From positions 1 through 64,000 of the forward strand of contig PNKZ01000013.1 in assembly GCA_013822735.1 (NCBI GenBank): a stretch of 64,000 nt of DNA, given 5' to 3'. Positions 1 through 8,838 of this stretch are shown here, in pieces. Position numbers and translations under genes: made by a program. The notes beneath the pieces are model-generated. The model was not told the DNA's origin. It saw only the letters and a program-made list of their open reading frames with translations, and did no database searches. Positions within the stretch are counted from its first letter, which is position 1; each line of letters opens with the position of its first letter. The DNA is from Pirellula sp. (GTDB lineage Bacteria > Planctomycetota > Planctomycetia > Pirellulales > PNKZ01).

Positions 1-663
1 CGAGAGGTTTCGATCGAGGGGCGCACGGTGATGTTCGTCAGCCACAATGTGGGAGCGATTCAGAACCTTTGCGATCGTGTCGTCCTACTGGATCGCGGAC
101 GAGTGCTGCTTACCGGCGACACGTCCGAAGGGCTCAACGCCTACCTTGCGACAACGCGAAATATCGACGGAAGCCTCAATCGGACGGGGCGTCATTCGCG
201 CCCGAAGCAGGTCGAGATCATAGACGCCTGGCTGGCCGCCGGAGGAAGGCAAACGGGAATCCTTCGCTACGGCGACAAGGCGACGGTATTCATGAAATTG
301 CTCATTCATGAACACGTAAAATTCAGCGTCGAACTCGTGCTGCGTCAGAAAGACGGACTTGCCGTCGCATTTGCCCCGAGCGGCCTCATTCAAAACTGGG
401 AGATCGATCGCGAGCCGGGGGAAGCGACCGTGATGTGCCATCTTCCCACGGCAAACCTCGCGGCAGGCGACTACTCGATCGATCTCATCTGCGCCGTCAC
501 CGGACTGCATTACCTGGACTACCTCGAATCAGGACTCAGCTTCGCGGTCGAGGGAGTGGCAATCGGCGAAAGAAATTGGGCGTTTAGCCAAAAGTCCGGC
601 GTCGGGCACGTAACTTGGGACGTTTGCTTTCAATTAGCGCCCGCCGACGGATCGGCAGACTAG
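1..663 (+). CDS. Polysaccharide ABC transporter ATP-binding protein, Wzt-like (3' part)
   Basis: Only the last 220 codons are in the window; the reading frame is open from base 1. The first ~45 residues are the end of an ABC ATPase: the switch (H-loop) motif VSHN and a stretch like 'CDRVVLLDRGRV' that normally precedes the end of the nucleotide-binding domain. The remaining ~150 residues resemble the C-terminal extension of Wzt-type exporters, a beta-rich domain that binds the modified glycan end in characterised members. The protein would power export of an undecaprenyl-linked polysaccharide across the inner membrane with a Wzm permease that must lie upstream. It heads the glycan genes that follow on the same strand, 7 nt before the next start. 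The Wzt reading rests on domain order; the Walker motifs are outside the window. Confidence 0.82.
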   Translation, partial: REVSIEGRTVMFVSHNVGAIQNLCDRVVLLDRGRVLLTGDTSEGLNAYLATTRNIDGSLNRTGRHSRPKQVEIIDAWLAAGGRQTGILRYGDKATVFMKLLIHEHVKFSVELVLRQKDGLAVAFAPSGLIQNWEIDREPGEATVMCHLPTANLAAGDYSIDLICAVTGLHYLDYLESGLSFAVEGVAIGERNWAFSQKSGVGHVTWDVCFQLAPADGSAD

Positions 664-670
664 TACGGCG

Positions 671-1447
671 ATGCCGATCAAAACCGTCTTAAAAGCGGCG
701 ATCCCTCAAGCGGTGCGCCAGTCAATTCGTAACTTGCTCAACTCTTGCACTCCGCATCGATCTCCGGCGTGGCCGTTGAGTCGTTGTGTTTCCCATTTGG
801 ACGGGTATCTCGAAGCAGAAGCGATGGGGCCGATCCAGCAGTCGGAGGCGTTACTGCTATTCGCAATGGCGAGGGTTACGCAGCCGCAGGTTCTGGTGGA
901 GTTTGGATTCAACCAGGGTGATAGTGCGGCAAATTTTCTGCGGGCGCTTCCGCCGTCGTCCGCGGTCCATAGTTACGACATCTCAGAAATGTCTCGCACC
1001 TTGGCCCTCAAGCTCAAGGATCGGCATCCAAACTTTCACTACCATCACAAATCGCAAATCGATTTTGTGCCGACGGATGTCGCGGATCGGTCCGTGAATT
1101 TCGTGTTCATTGATGCCGCGCACGACCTACACATCAATCAAGCTACCTGGCGCGCCGTCGAGCCCGCACTCGCTGCCGATGCAATCATCGCCGTACACGA
1201 CACGGGGACTTGGCACCGACAGCACTTTTTGCCGATTCACGAAACGATGAGCAAAGAGAATCCCGAACGTTGGCTGAATTCAAACGAGTACCAGCATCAA
1301 ATCGGAGAACGACAGTTCGTCAATTGGATTGTCGCTTCGACTAATTTCGTCGCTCTGCATTTCCACGCATCGAGCGTGCTTCGCCACGGGCTCACCATTC
1401 TTCAAAACAAATGTCTATTGCCGATCACAACGAACGAAGTGCGATAG
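671..1447 (+). CDS. Class I SAM-dependent methyltransferase (Methyltransf_24-like)
   Basis: 258 aa. The Rossmann core is visible: a glycine-rich motif I (VEFGFNQGDSAANFL, about residues 76-90), an acidic strand end (HSYD), FVFIDAAHD and AVHDTG. These match the family often found in cephalosporin-hydroxylase-like and sugar O-methyltransferases of glycan clusters. It probably methylates a sugar or a glycan terminus, which would fit the Wzt-like transporter next door, since Wzt C-terminal domains recognise methylated ends. The acceptor cannot be told from sequence. A 111-nt gap separates it from the next gene. Confidence 0.8.
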   Translation: MPIKTVLKAAIPQAVRQSIRNLLNSCTPHRSPAWPLSRCVSHLDGYLEAEAMGPIQQSEALLLFAMARVTQPQVLVEFGFNQGDSAANFLRALPPSSAVHSYDISEMSRTLALKLKDRHPNFHYHHKSQIDFVPTDVADRSVNFVFIDAAHDLHINQATWRAVEPALAADAIIAVHDTGTWHRQHFLPIHETMSKENPERWLNSNEYQHQIGERQFVNWIVASTNFVALHFHASSVLRHGLTILQNKCLLPITTNEVR

Positions 1448-1558
1448 GCGACGGCCGTCGATGCTCCGAGCGTCGATACGGATGCCCCGGCCTTCAGGCC
1501 TTTTATCATCGTTCCGACGAATCCGCGACACGCGCAATGAACCGGTTAACAAAGTCTG

Positions 1559-2470
1559 ATGCCTAGAATTGCCGCGATCGTGGTAACGTTCAACCGCGTT
1601 GCACTTCTGCAAGAATGCGTCCAAGCGGTGCGAAGTCAAACACGTCGTCCGGACGAAATCATCGTCGTCGACAATTCAAGTACCGACGGAACGCGCGAGT
1701 GGCTCGATGTTCAGCCGGATTTGACCGTGGTCCGCCAGGAAAACCTCGGTTCAAGCGGCGGCCAGCAAACGGGGATCAAGACCGCATTTCAAAAGGGACA
1801 CGACTGGTTTTGGTGCATGGACGACGACACGATTCCTTGCTCGGACGCACTCGAGCAAATGATGGCTGCACCTTATTTCCAAGCCGCAGACACGGGATGC
1901 CTTTCAAGCTTGGTACTTGGTCGCGACGGCAAGATCTTCGGTTCCGATTACCTCCAACCTGCCGCGTCTGCGAATTGGGCGCTTTCCGTCCTTCACGATC
2001 AATGTATTCGGGTGCGGATCGCTACGTTCGTATCGCTGCTTGTTCGACGCGAAGCCGTGGAGAAAATGGGGTTGCCCATCAAGGAGCTGTTCTTGATGCG
2101 CGACGACTGGGAGTTTACGGATCGGATAGCGCGCCAGTTTAAGAACTATTGCGTGCTCACAAGTCGCGTGATTCACAAGGTGCCTCCCGCGTCGTCATCG
2201 GACAAATGGTACAACTCAAACAAGCAGCTGTATTGCGCCCGAAATCAGATCGCTTGGATCAGAAACAAGGATCTGACGCCGTTGCAAAAGGGGCGAGATA
2301 TTACTGCCGCGTTCATAACCGTGGCTTGGATGATCGTTCGCGGGCGGATGCCTTTGCGATCGATGGTCTGGTTTTTCGAGGGATTGGTCATGCGCTTGCC
2401 GATCGAATTTCCGACTTCGACGCAGATTGACGCCAAGTCCGCCGAAGCATGCTCGACGATCAGTGACTGA
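1559..2470 (+). CDS. Glycosyltransferase family 2
   Basis: 303 aa, cytoplasmic GT-A fold enzyme. The N-terminus IAAIVVTFNR is the usual first strand of family 2. It is followed by DEIIVVDNSSTDGT (nucleotide binding) and by CMDDDT near residue 90, the metal-binding DxD equivalent. A later MRDDWEF segment fits the general-base region. The layout resembles rhamnosyl- or galactofuranosyl-transferases (WcaA/GlfT-like). It should add one sugar from a nucleotide donor to the lipid-linked glycan. Donor and acceptor are unknown. The next ~480 bases carry no confident gene. Confidence 0.85.
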   Translation: MPRIAAIVVTFNRVALLQECVQAVRSQTRRPDEIIVVDNSSTDGTREWLDVQPDLTVVRQENLGSSGGQQTGIKTAFQKGHDWFWCMDDDTIPCSDALEQMMAAPYFQAADTGCLSSLVLGRDGKIFGSDYLQPAASANWALSVLHDQCIRVRIATFVSLLVRREAVEKMGLPIKELFLMRDDWEFTDRIARQFKNYCVLTSRVIHKVPPASSSDKWYNSNKQLYCARNQIAWIRNKDLTPLQKGRDITAAFITVAWMIVRGRMPLRSMVWFFEGLVMRLPIEFPTSTQIDAKSAEACSTISD

Positions 2471-2952
2471 TTTCGTTTGTCGCCGCTTGAAGCACCCTCG
2501 ACCATGAACAATCGACCCGTCAAAGCACGTCACTGCATTCATCGCTCACGGCGCACTCGGTTGATTTCAGCCGATCGCGCGCGAAATTGCTTAGCGCAAC
2601 CGGGGACGTTTCACGCATGGTTCCGTCTTGCTCGTAGACGCCGCCACTCTTGCGGACCGCCGCTAAGGGGGGCATTCTTCCTTGGTCCACGTTTCGCCTA
2701 CATGGGAAACCCGCTAATTGTGGTCGCATTGGAGCCCGAGCAACTAGACGTCGATGTAAAGGAGGTCGAATTCCGAAAACACGGATTCGTGCCAAGCAAA
2801 CACATGTTAGGTTTGGCACATGGGGCCGCGGGCGTTCAGGCCGATCTTCCCGCCGGAAATATGAATCCTCAGATCGATCAACAGGACCGCTCGTCGAAGT
2901 AGCTTGAGATCGGAAGCGTCTACTCTCGTTGGATTACCCGGCACCCAAGGCA
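2471..2952 (+). other. Intergenic stretch, possible gene remnant
   Basis: No confident gene. An open frame from 2477 to 2902 on the + strand has arginine-rich, shadow-like composition in its first half. From about 2701 to 2902 it looks more protein-like, with many GNN codons and an even residue mix (for example the stretch around VDVKEVEFRKHGF). I do not recognise a family, and no ribosome site supports the internal ATG at 2701. It could be the decayed end of a lost glycan gene or chance. No hairpin terminator was found. Confidence 0.25.
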
Positions 2953-3894
2953 ATGCCTTACTTGTCCGCACACAAACTTAGCGTAGTTATCTGCGCGCAT
3001 AATCCGTCAACGTCGCATCTGACGCGCGCGCTGGAAGGATTGCGCCGACAAACGCTGCCGCTCGATCAGTGGGAACTGCTTTTATTGGACAATGCCAGTC
3101 GCGACCTGCTCGCGAATAGCATCGACATAAGCTGGCATTCTCACGGGCGACACGTTCGTGAAGAAAAGGTCGGACTAGTCGAAGCGCGACTGCGGGCAAT
3201 TCGCGAAACAGATTCGGAAATCCTGGTTTTCGTCGATGTCGATAACGTATTGGCGCCCGACTATCTTGAAGCCGCGTTGAAGATCGCGATCGAGCGGCCT
3301 GAACTTGGCGCCTGGGGCGGGCAATGTATTGCGGAGTTTGAGGAGCAACCGCCGCCGCACTTGTCCAAGTACATCAATGGACTGGCATTGCGAACTTGCC
3401 GTCGGGATTCCTGGTCGAACTTTATCGAGTGGACCGACTCCCACCCTTTTGGCGCGGGAATGTGCCTTCGTCGGGTCGTCGTCACGACTTTTGCCGAAAA
3501 GCTACAGAACGATCCGCGAAGGCTTATGCTGGGTCACCGAGGAACTACCTTAGGCGCCGCGGAAGACTTCGACATGATTCGGACGGGAATCCGATTGGGG
3601 CTCGGGTGCGGCGTGTTCCAATCTCTGAAATTAACGCACCTGATTCCGGCCGACCACGTGCGTGAAGAGTATTTCAGACGACTTTGGAGAGGGATCGCTT
3701 TCTCGAATAATCTCTTGTTTCGCCTCGACGGCGATTCGCCCAAGGATCCGCTGCGGTCGCCGTTCGTTGCCGCCATGCAAATGCTCCGAATCCTGATCCA
3801 CAACGGCTGGTCGCTCTCTTGCTTGCGAATTGAATGGGAGATCTTGAAAGGGCTGCGCGACGCGGTCCGATTCCCATTGGACGGGACAAAGTGA
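2953..3894 (+). CDS. Glycosyltransferase family 2
   Basis: 313 aa from the ATG at 2953; an in-frame TTG at 2929 would add 8 residues. Family-2 signatures: LSVVICAHN at the N-terminus, LLLLDNAS, and VFVDVDN near residue 95 as the metal-binding acidic cluster. The segment HPFGAGMCLRR and a following AAEDFDM match the acceptor side and catalytic base region. It should transfer a sugar to the growing glycan on the cytoplasmic face. Neighbours are glycan genes on both sides. Donor sugar unknown. Confidence 0.83.
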   Translation: MPYLSAHKLSVVICAHNPSTSHLTRALEGLRRQTLPLDQWELLLLDNASRDLLANSIDISWHSHGRHVREEKVGLVEARLRAIRETDSEILVFVDVDNVLAPDYLEAALKIAIERPELGAWGGQCIAEFEEQPPPHLSKYINGLALRTCRRDSWSNFIEWTDSHPFGAGMCLRRVVVTTFAEKLQNDPRRLMLGHRGTTLGAAEDFDMIRTGIRLGLGCGVFQSLKLTHLIPADHVREEYFRRLWRGIAFSNNLLFRLDGDSPKDPLRSPFVAAMQMLRILIHNGWSLSCLRIEWEILKGLRDAVRFPLDGTK

Positions 3895-3985
3895 AGATCC
3901 CGTCGCGAGCAAACATGAAGCACGCAAATCCACGACAATCATCGCGATCTCGTCTCGTGAAGTCGCGAAAGGCACGAGAATTTAA

Positions 3986-4732
3986 GTGAACTGGTTCAAA
4001 GAGGTTGTCAAGCGGATCCCCGGCGCTCGGTTCGCATACGGGGAGTTTCGCCGGATGCGAGAGCGGCGACGTCTGAAATCGCTGCCCATGGAAGAAGTGT
4101 TCGGAAGTATCTTCCAGGCGAATTCATGGGGCGGCATTCAATCGGTTTCAGGACGAGGTTCCGATACCGACCAAACGGAGTTCCTCGTTCAATCGCTCCC
4201 CGGCTTCCTGAAGCATTTACAGGTTTCCACTTTGTTGGATGTTCCCTGTGGAGACTTCCACTGGATGAAAGACGTGGCAATCCCCGACATCTCTTACGTC
4301 GGAGCGGATCTACTGCCTCAAATCATTCAGCGAAACAACGCCGAGTTTGCATCACCGCGGCGACGTTTCATCGTCGCGGACCTCACGAAAGACGCATTGC
4401 CCAAGTGCGACTTGATACTTTGTCGCGACTGCCTGGTTCATCTGTCGTTCGAAGCCGTCTTTCGCGCATTGGAAAACATCTGCCGCAGTGAAGCCGAATA
4501 CTTGCTCACGACGACGTTTCTCAATCGAAGCACGCATCAGGACATTCTCATTGGAGAATGGCGCCCGCTCAATCTTCAGCTTCCGCCGTTTCAGCTTCGC
4601 CCTCCCATCTCCACGCTGCTTGAAAACTGCACGGAGGGGAGCGGTAACTACTCCGACAAGGCCTTGGCGCTTTGGCGCATCCAAGACATCGCAGCGGACT
4701 TGAAGGTTGCACGATCTCGGTTGGAGATCTGA
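3986..4732 (+). CDS. Class I SAM-dependent methyltransferase
   Basis: 248 aa with a GTG start. The core is recognisable: LLDVPCGDFHWM (motif I, near residue 85), YVGADLLP, then LILCRDCLVHL (motif IV region) and LLTTTF. The CRDCLVH form is typical of small-molecule or sugar methyltransferases of glycan clusters, often annotated only as methyltransferase-domain protein. It probably decorates a sugar residue. The downstream glycosyltransferase frame can be extended back into this gene through a TTG at 4707, but its likely ATG lies 52 nt past this stop. Confidence 0.8.
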   Translation: MNWFKEVVKRIPGARFAYGEFRRMRERRRLKSLPMEEVFGSIFQANSWGGIQSVSGRGSDTDQTEFLVQSLPGFLKHLQVSTLLDVPCGDFHWMKDVAIPDISYVGADLLPQIIQRNNAEFASPRRRFIVADLTKDALPKCDLILCRDCLVHLSFEAVFRALENICRSEAEYLLTTTFLNRSTHQDILIGEWRPLNLQLPPFQLRPPISTLLENCTEGSGNYSDKALALWRIQDIAADLKVARSRLEI

Positions 4733-4784
4733 CAGCTTGCCGGGAACTTCTTCCATACCGACTGCCGCAAATTCTCAGCCGTTG

Positions 4785-6002
4785 ATGACATCGTCGGAGG
4801 AAATTCGCGAATGTGCGCCGCAATCGCTGAACATTCACTATTTCGCCAATTTCTGTCATGAAGCGGGAACATATTTCAGGTTTCATAACCTAGCGGCCGG
4901 ACTTGTTAAACACGGTCATCGCGTAACGGTGTTCACTTGCGATTTCTTTGATAAAGGCTGGAAAACCCGAACCGAGTTGCGCAACGGCGTCACCTACGTC
5001 ATTCAACCGCAACATTTCCTGGCCATATACCTGTTCAATGCGTGCGACCCAGTAACCGTATCGCGACGCCTTTTATCGAAAACACCGTCCTGCGACATTG
5101 CACATCTCTTCCAGCCGTTCCCGGGCGCGGCGCTACCTTGGTTACGCGCGCCGTGTAGAGCGAGGTTCTATGACTGGGACGATTTGTGGATTGGCGGGCT
5201 GATGTCGGGACCCGTTGACCGTTGGCGAGATTACTGGCCGCGGACCTGTGTCGGTTATCTAGAGCAGCGATTACCGCGCTGGGCCGACCACGTCACCGCG
5301 ATCAGCCGCTACTTGGCTGCGCTCGCACGAGAACGAGGAGCCCGAGCCGTTTCCGTTGTAAACAGCGGATCTTGGCCGCTCGAAGCCTCGGACAAGTTGG
5401 CGACTAGGCGCGAATTAGGCCTTCAATCAGATGCGTTCTATGTCGGCTTCATGGGTCGAACGACGGCGGAGCTACCGTGGTGCGTCTCAGCGCTCGCCGC
5501 CAACGCCGAAAGCATGCCCAAACTCAGACTGGCACTGTGCGGAATGCCGACGTCCGATCTCAACGACATTCCGGAGCACCTTCGAAGTCGAATCGATTAC
5601 CTCGGTCAACTCACTCCCACCCAGGCACAGGCGTTTTCAAGTTGCCTCGATCTCGCTCTGCTTCCCATGCAAGCAAGCAATTTTAATCAGAGCCGGCTTC
5701 CCCAAAAGTTTGCAGACTATCTCGCTACCGGAGTGCCGCTATTGTGCTCGGCTGTGGGTGAGTGCGCCGAACTCATTCCGAAGTTCCCCTGGGTGCGTCC
5801 GGCAGGCGCGACTCAACAGGAATGGGAGCAGTCTTTTACATCGGCTATCGACCACGTTCGTCGCAATGCCGTGCCTAAATTCGATCGCGAACTATTCGAG
5901 CGGAACATGTCTTGGGTCGGGCTAAGCAAAACGCTCGCTCAAATCTATCTACAAGTGCTTGAGTCGAAAAAGTCTTCACCAGTCATCAAAGGCCGCGAAT
6001 GA
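4785..6002 (+). CDS. Glycosyltransferase, family 4-like (GT-B)
   Basis: 405 aa from the ATG at 4785. The frame is open further upstream to a TTG at 4707, but the extra 26 residues look unstructured, so the ATG is preferred. The N-domain has FHNLAAGLVKHGHRVTVFT, the acceptor-binding start of GT-B enzymes. The C-domain has FMGRTT at the donor-domain start and FADYLATGVPLL near the nucleotide-sugar site. The usual EPFG/EGFG motif is not obvious, so it may be a divergent member. The stop overlaps the next start as ATGA, implying translational coupling. Confidence 0.78.
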   Translation: MTSSEEIRECAPQSLNIHYFANFCHEAGTYFRFHNLAAGLVKHGHRVTVFTCDFFDKGWKTRTELRNGVTYVIQPQHFLAIYLFNACDPVTVSRRLLSKTPSCDIAHLFQPFPGAALPWLRAPCRARFYDWDDLWIGGLMSGPVDRWRDYWPRTCVGYLEQRLPRWADHVTAISRYLAALARERGARAVSVVNSGSWPLEASDKLATRRELGLQSDAFYVGFMGRTTAELPWCVSALAANAESMPKLRLALCGMPTSDLNDIPEHLRSRIDYLGQLTPTQAQAFSSCLDLALLPMQASNFNQSRLPQKFADYLATGVPLLCSAVGECAELIPKFPWVRPAGATQQEWEQSFTSAIDHVRRNAVPKFDRELFERNMSWVGLSKTLAQIYLQVLESKKSSPVIKGRE

Positions 6003-7186
6003 CGTCCGCCGCGCCCACGACCGCGCGCCGTACGAAAGTGTTCTTGGCATGCTCGGGGCTGGGACATGTGGCCCGCGGATTCGAGACATTCACGCAAGAA
6101 TGTTTCGATGCGCTGCGTCGCGAGTCGTGTCTTGACGTTTATCTATTCAAAGGCGCCGGACCGGCGGGGCCGAACGAATACGTGGCCCGCAGTCTTCTAC
6201 GTGACAGCAAATTTGCCAAATGGATCGAGCGACGATTGTGGAGCGTCGTTTACGACGGCTATTACTTTGAGCAGACGACCTTCGCCCTCTCTTTGATCCC
6301 TCACATTATCAAGCAGCGCCCGGACGTAGTCTACCTCAGCGACGGCGTGGTCGGAAACATTCTCTGGCGTTGGAAACAGCTGACTCGATCGCGTTTCAAA
6401 CTTCTGCTGTGCAACGGCGGGCAACTCGGGCCGCACGACTTTCCGCGTTACGACCACGTACACCACGGCCTTGCGGTCGGGCTTGAGCAGTCGTCGCGAG
6501 CGGGAAGGTCGATGGAAACGCAGACACTTATTCCTCAAGGGTTTCAAATCGATCGGAATTTTTCGCGCCCCACCGCCGACGAGAAAAAAGGACTTCGCGA
6601 ACGACTAGGGCTGCCCGCTAATCGCCCGGTTATTCTATCGATCGGCGTGGTGAATAGTTCCATCAAGCGAATGGACGTGTTAATCCGAGCAGTCGCCCAA
6701 CTTCCGGAACCTCGTCCCGTGTTAGTAGTTCTCGGTCAGCGGGACGCCGAGACGCCGAGCATTTTGCAACTCGCCTCGGAGCAGCTATCCCCCGACGGTT
6801 TCATCTGCCGCACGGTCCCGGCAAACTCTATTGAGCAGTATGTTGACGCCGCCGACGTGTTCGCGCTCGCCTCTCCGAAAGAAGGATTCGGCAGGGTGCT
6901 CGTCGAAGCGCTCGCGCGCGGATTGTGCTGCGTTGTTCCGGATCGCCCTTACGCACATGAAATCCTCCACGATTTCGGCTGCTATTTCGACATTCATTCA
7001 CCTACGGATCTGCCGAGGATATTAGCCGATGCAGTAAGTCGCGGATTGGACGATACGTCGGCTCGTGCCAGGCATGCCGCCGCCTACGAGCGATTTAGCT
7101 GGGATCGTCTTGCACCGAAGTATGTGGAAATGATTGAACGCTGTGCCGCCGGAACTTCGGAAGGACGCGCTCTAAGTGCAGGCTGA
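5999..7186 (+). CDS. Glycosyltransferase family 4
   Basis: 395 aa. N-domain begins KVFLACSGLGHVARGFE. The Rossmann-like C-domain has VILSIGVVNSSIKRMD (donor-phosphate lysine region) and SPKEGFGRVLVEALARG, the EGFG-type motif that binds the nucleotide sugar in retaining GT4 enzymes. It should act in the cytoplasm on the lipid-linked glycan. The start ATG overlaps the previous stop by 4 nt, and the next gene begins 11 nt before this stop, so three glycosyltransferases are coupled here. Substrates unknown. Confidence 0.87.
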   Translation: MTSAAPTTARRTKVFLACSGLGHVARGFETFTQECFDALRRESCLDVYLFKGAGPAGPNEYVARSLLRDSKFAKWIERRLWSVVYDGYYFEQTTFALSLIPHIIKQRPDVVYLSDGVVGNILWRWKQLTRSRFKLLLCNGGQLGPHDFPRYDHVHHGLAVGLEQSSRAGRSMETQTLIPQGFQIDRNFSRPTADEKKGLRERLGLPANRPVILSIGVVNSSIKRMDVLIRAVAQLPEPRPVLVVLGQRDAETPSILQLASEQLSPDGFICRTVPANSIEQYVDAADVFALASPKEGFGRVLVEALARGLCCVVPDRPYAHEILHDFGCYFDIHSPTDLPRILADAVSRGLDDTSARARHAAAYERFSWDRLAPKYVEMIERCAAGTSEGRALSAG

Positions 7187-8045
7187 GCGACAACCGACAA
7201 TCAGCGTGATTGTTCCGACTCGCAATCGAAACGATCTTCTGTCGCAGTGCCTGGAACGTCTCTCTCCCGAATCGCAGACGGCACCGGCCGAATTGTACGA
7301 AGTGATCGTGACCGACGACGGCGACGGTCACGCGCCCCCCGAGATCTTGGCCGAATTTCCGTGGGTAAAGTGGGTAGCGGGTCCTCGGCGCGGACCGGCC
7401 GCGAATAGAAACAACGGAGCGAAGAATGCGGCCGGACAGTGGCTCGCATTCGTAGACGACGACTGCCTACCCGATGCGGCTTGGTTGTCGTCTTTTGCCT
7501 CCGCAATCCACCCCGACTGCGACGTCTACGAGGGAAAAACGACCTGCGCTTCAGGCATCGATTCGCCGCTGAAACATGCACCGGTGAACCTGCAGGGCGG
7601 ATGTCTTTGGTCCTGTAATTTCCTCATTGCGAAACAGTTGTTTTTCAAAGTGGGCGGATTCGATGAAGAGTACCCCTACCCGTACATGGAAGACGCCGAT
7701 CTACGCGACCAATTGGTGCGGGCGGGCAACCACTACGAGTTTGTTCCCGAGGCGATCGTCGATCATCCTCCTCGCCCCACCACGCCAGGGGGACGACTTG
7801 CAAAGTACCACGAGTCCTGGCTTTACCACTGGTACAAGAACGGCCACCGAAAGTTGGGCGCGCCACGACTTATTCTTCTGATTTTTCGAACTCGTCTCGC
7901 GAACGCACTTCAATATCCTTTGAGCCTCGATACACTCCGAGCATTCGCGTCGCTTACCTCCGAGCTTTGGGGATTATTGCTGCGAACACCCGGCTGGGAA
8001 TGGAAGTATCGCCGGCGATTTCTCTCGAGTTCAAGCGATTTCTAG
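7176..8045 (+). CDS. Glycosyltransferase family 2
   Basis: 289 aa, GTG start inside the end of the previous gene. Motifs in order: ISVIVPTRNR, VIVTDDGDG, AFVDDDCLPD (metal-binding acidic cluster near residue 92) and YMEDADLRDQL (ED general-base motif). The C-terminal quarter carries hydrophobic and basic stretches without a clear membrane helix. This is the WcaA/chondroitin-synthase-like layout of inverting GT-A enzymes. It works in the glycan pathway with the surrounding coupled genes. Sugar specificity cannot be read. Confidence 0.86.
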   Translation: MQAERQPTISVIVPTRNRNDLLSQCLERLSPESQTAPAELYEVIVTDDGDGHAPPEILAEFPWVKWVAGPRRGPAANRNNGAKNAAGQWLAFVDDDCLPDAAWLSSFASAIHPDCDVYEGKTTCASGIDSPLKHAPVNLQGGCLWSCNFLIAKQLFFKVGGFDEEYPYPYMEDADLRDQLVRAGNHYEFVPEAIVDHPPRPTTPGGRLAKYHESWLYHWYKNGHRKLGAPRLILLIFRTRLANALQYPLSLDTLRAFASLTSELWGLLLRTPGWEWKYRRRFLSSSSDF

Positions 8046-8070
8046 TCCCAACGACGTTCGCAATCGGCCC

Positions 8071-8769
8071 ATGAAGTCACTCGGAAAAATTGCCGCCGGA
8101 ATCCTCCGTCGATCCCTCGGGAAGCTGGTTCCGAATCGTCGCCGACTCGCGTTCAACTATCGCCTCGCGCGATTGGCCGGCGTCTGCGAACCGGAGTTGT
8201 TGGCGATCGAGCGAATTGGGCCCAATTGCAAAACCGCCGTCGACATCGGAGCGAACGAAGGCCTATTCACTTATCGCTTAGCCGGACTCTACGAAAGCGT
8301 CCAGGCGTTTGAGATTAATCCGGTTTTAGCCGATCGTTTGCGTGAGGTGGCGCCGAAGCACGTAACGGTTCATTCCGTCGGGCTTTCCGCGCAGGAGGGC
8401 GCCGGCACGCTTCGAGTCCCCCATGTGCGCAATCGTCAACTCCACGGTTGGGCGAGCTTGGAAGCGGACAATTGCACATTCGCCGATTATTTCACCGAAG
8501 TCCCGGTGAGTCTTCGCAATCTCGACTCGTTCGAGTTCGATAACGTCGCCTTTCTCAAAGTCGATATTGAAGGGCACGAACTTTCATTTCTTGAAGGTGC
8601 GAAGCAAACGATCCTGAGGAATCGGCCTATCGTTTTAATTGAGACGCGCGATGCGAATGTCGAGGCGGTGCGAACTATCTTTGCGGAACTTGGTTACGCG
8701 GAACGCACGGCCGCGGAACTCATCGGGACCGCAGGCGGTCCCGGGAACTATATTTTTGTTCCGACCTAA
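8071..8769 (+). CDS. FkbM family methyltransferase
   Basis: 232 aa. FkbM signatures: TAVDIGANEGLF (SAM-binding motif I near residue 52), AFEINPVLADRL (acidic strand), FLKVDIEGHELSFLEGA (the most diagnostic FkbM segment) and PIVLIETR. These enzymes O-methylate sugars or polyketides; inside a glycosyltransferase run the acceptor is likely a sugar hydroxyl. One of four FkbM genes in the window. It sits 25 nt after the upstream glycosyltransferase and 69 nt before the next. Confidence 0.9.
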   Translation: MKSLGKIAAGILRRSLGKLVPNRRRLAFNYRLARLAGVCEPELLAIERIGPNCKTAVDIGANEGLFTYRLAGLYESVQAFEINPVLADRLREVAPKHVTVHSVGLSAQEGAGTLRVPHVRNRQLHGWASLEADNCTFADYFTEVPVSLRNLDSFEFDNVAFLKVDIEGHELSFLEGAKQTILRNRPIVLIETRDANVEAVRTIFAELGYAERTAAELIGTAGGPGNYIFVPT

Positions 8770-8838
8770 TCAAGTGCGCCGCAACTCCGCTACGGCACGC
8801 ATCACGCTGTCGTTCCAATCGCCGCGTTCGCGCGATTC

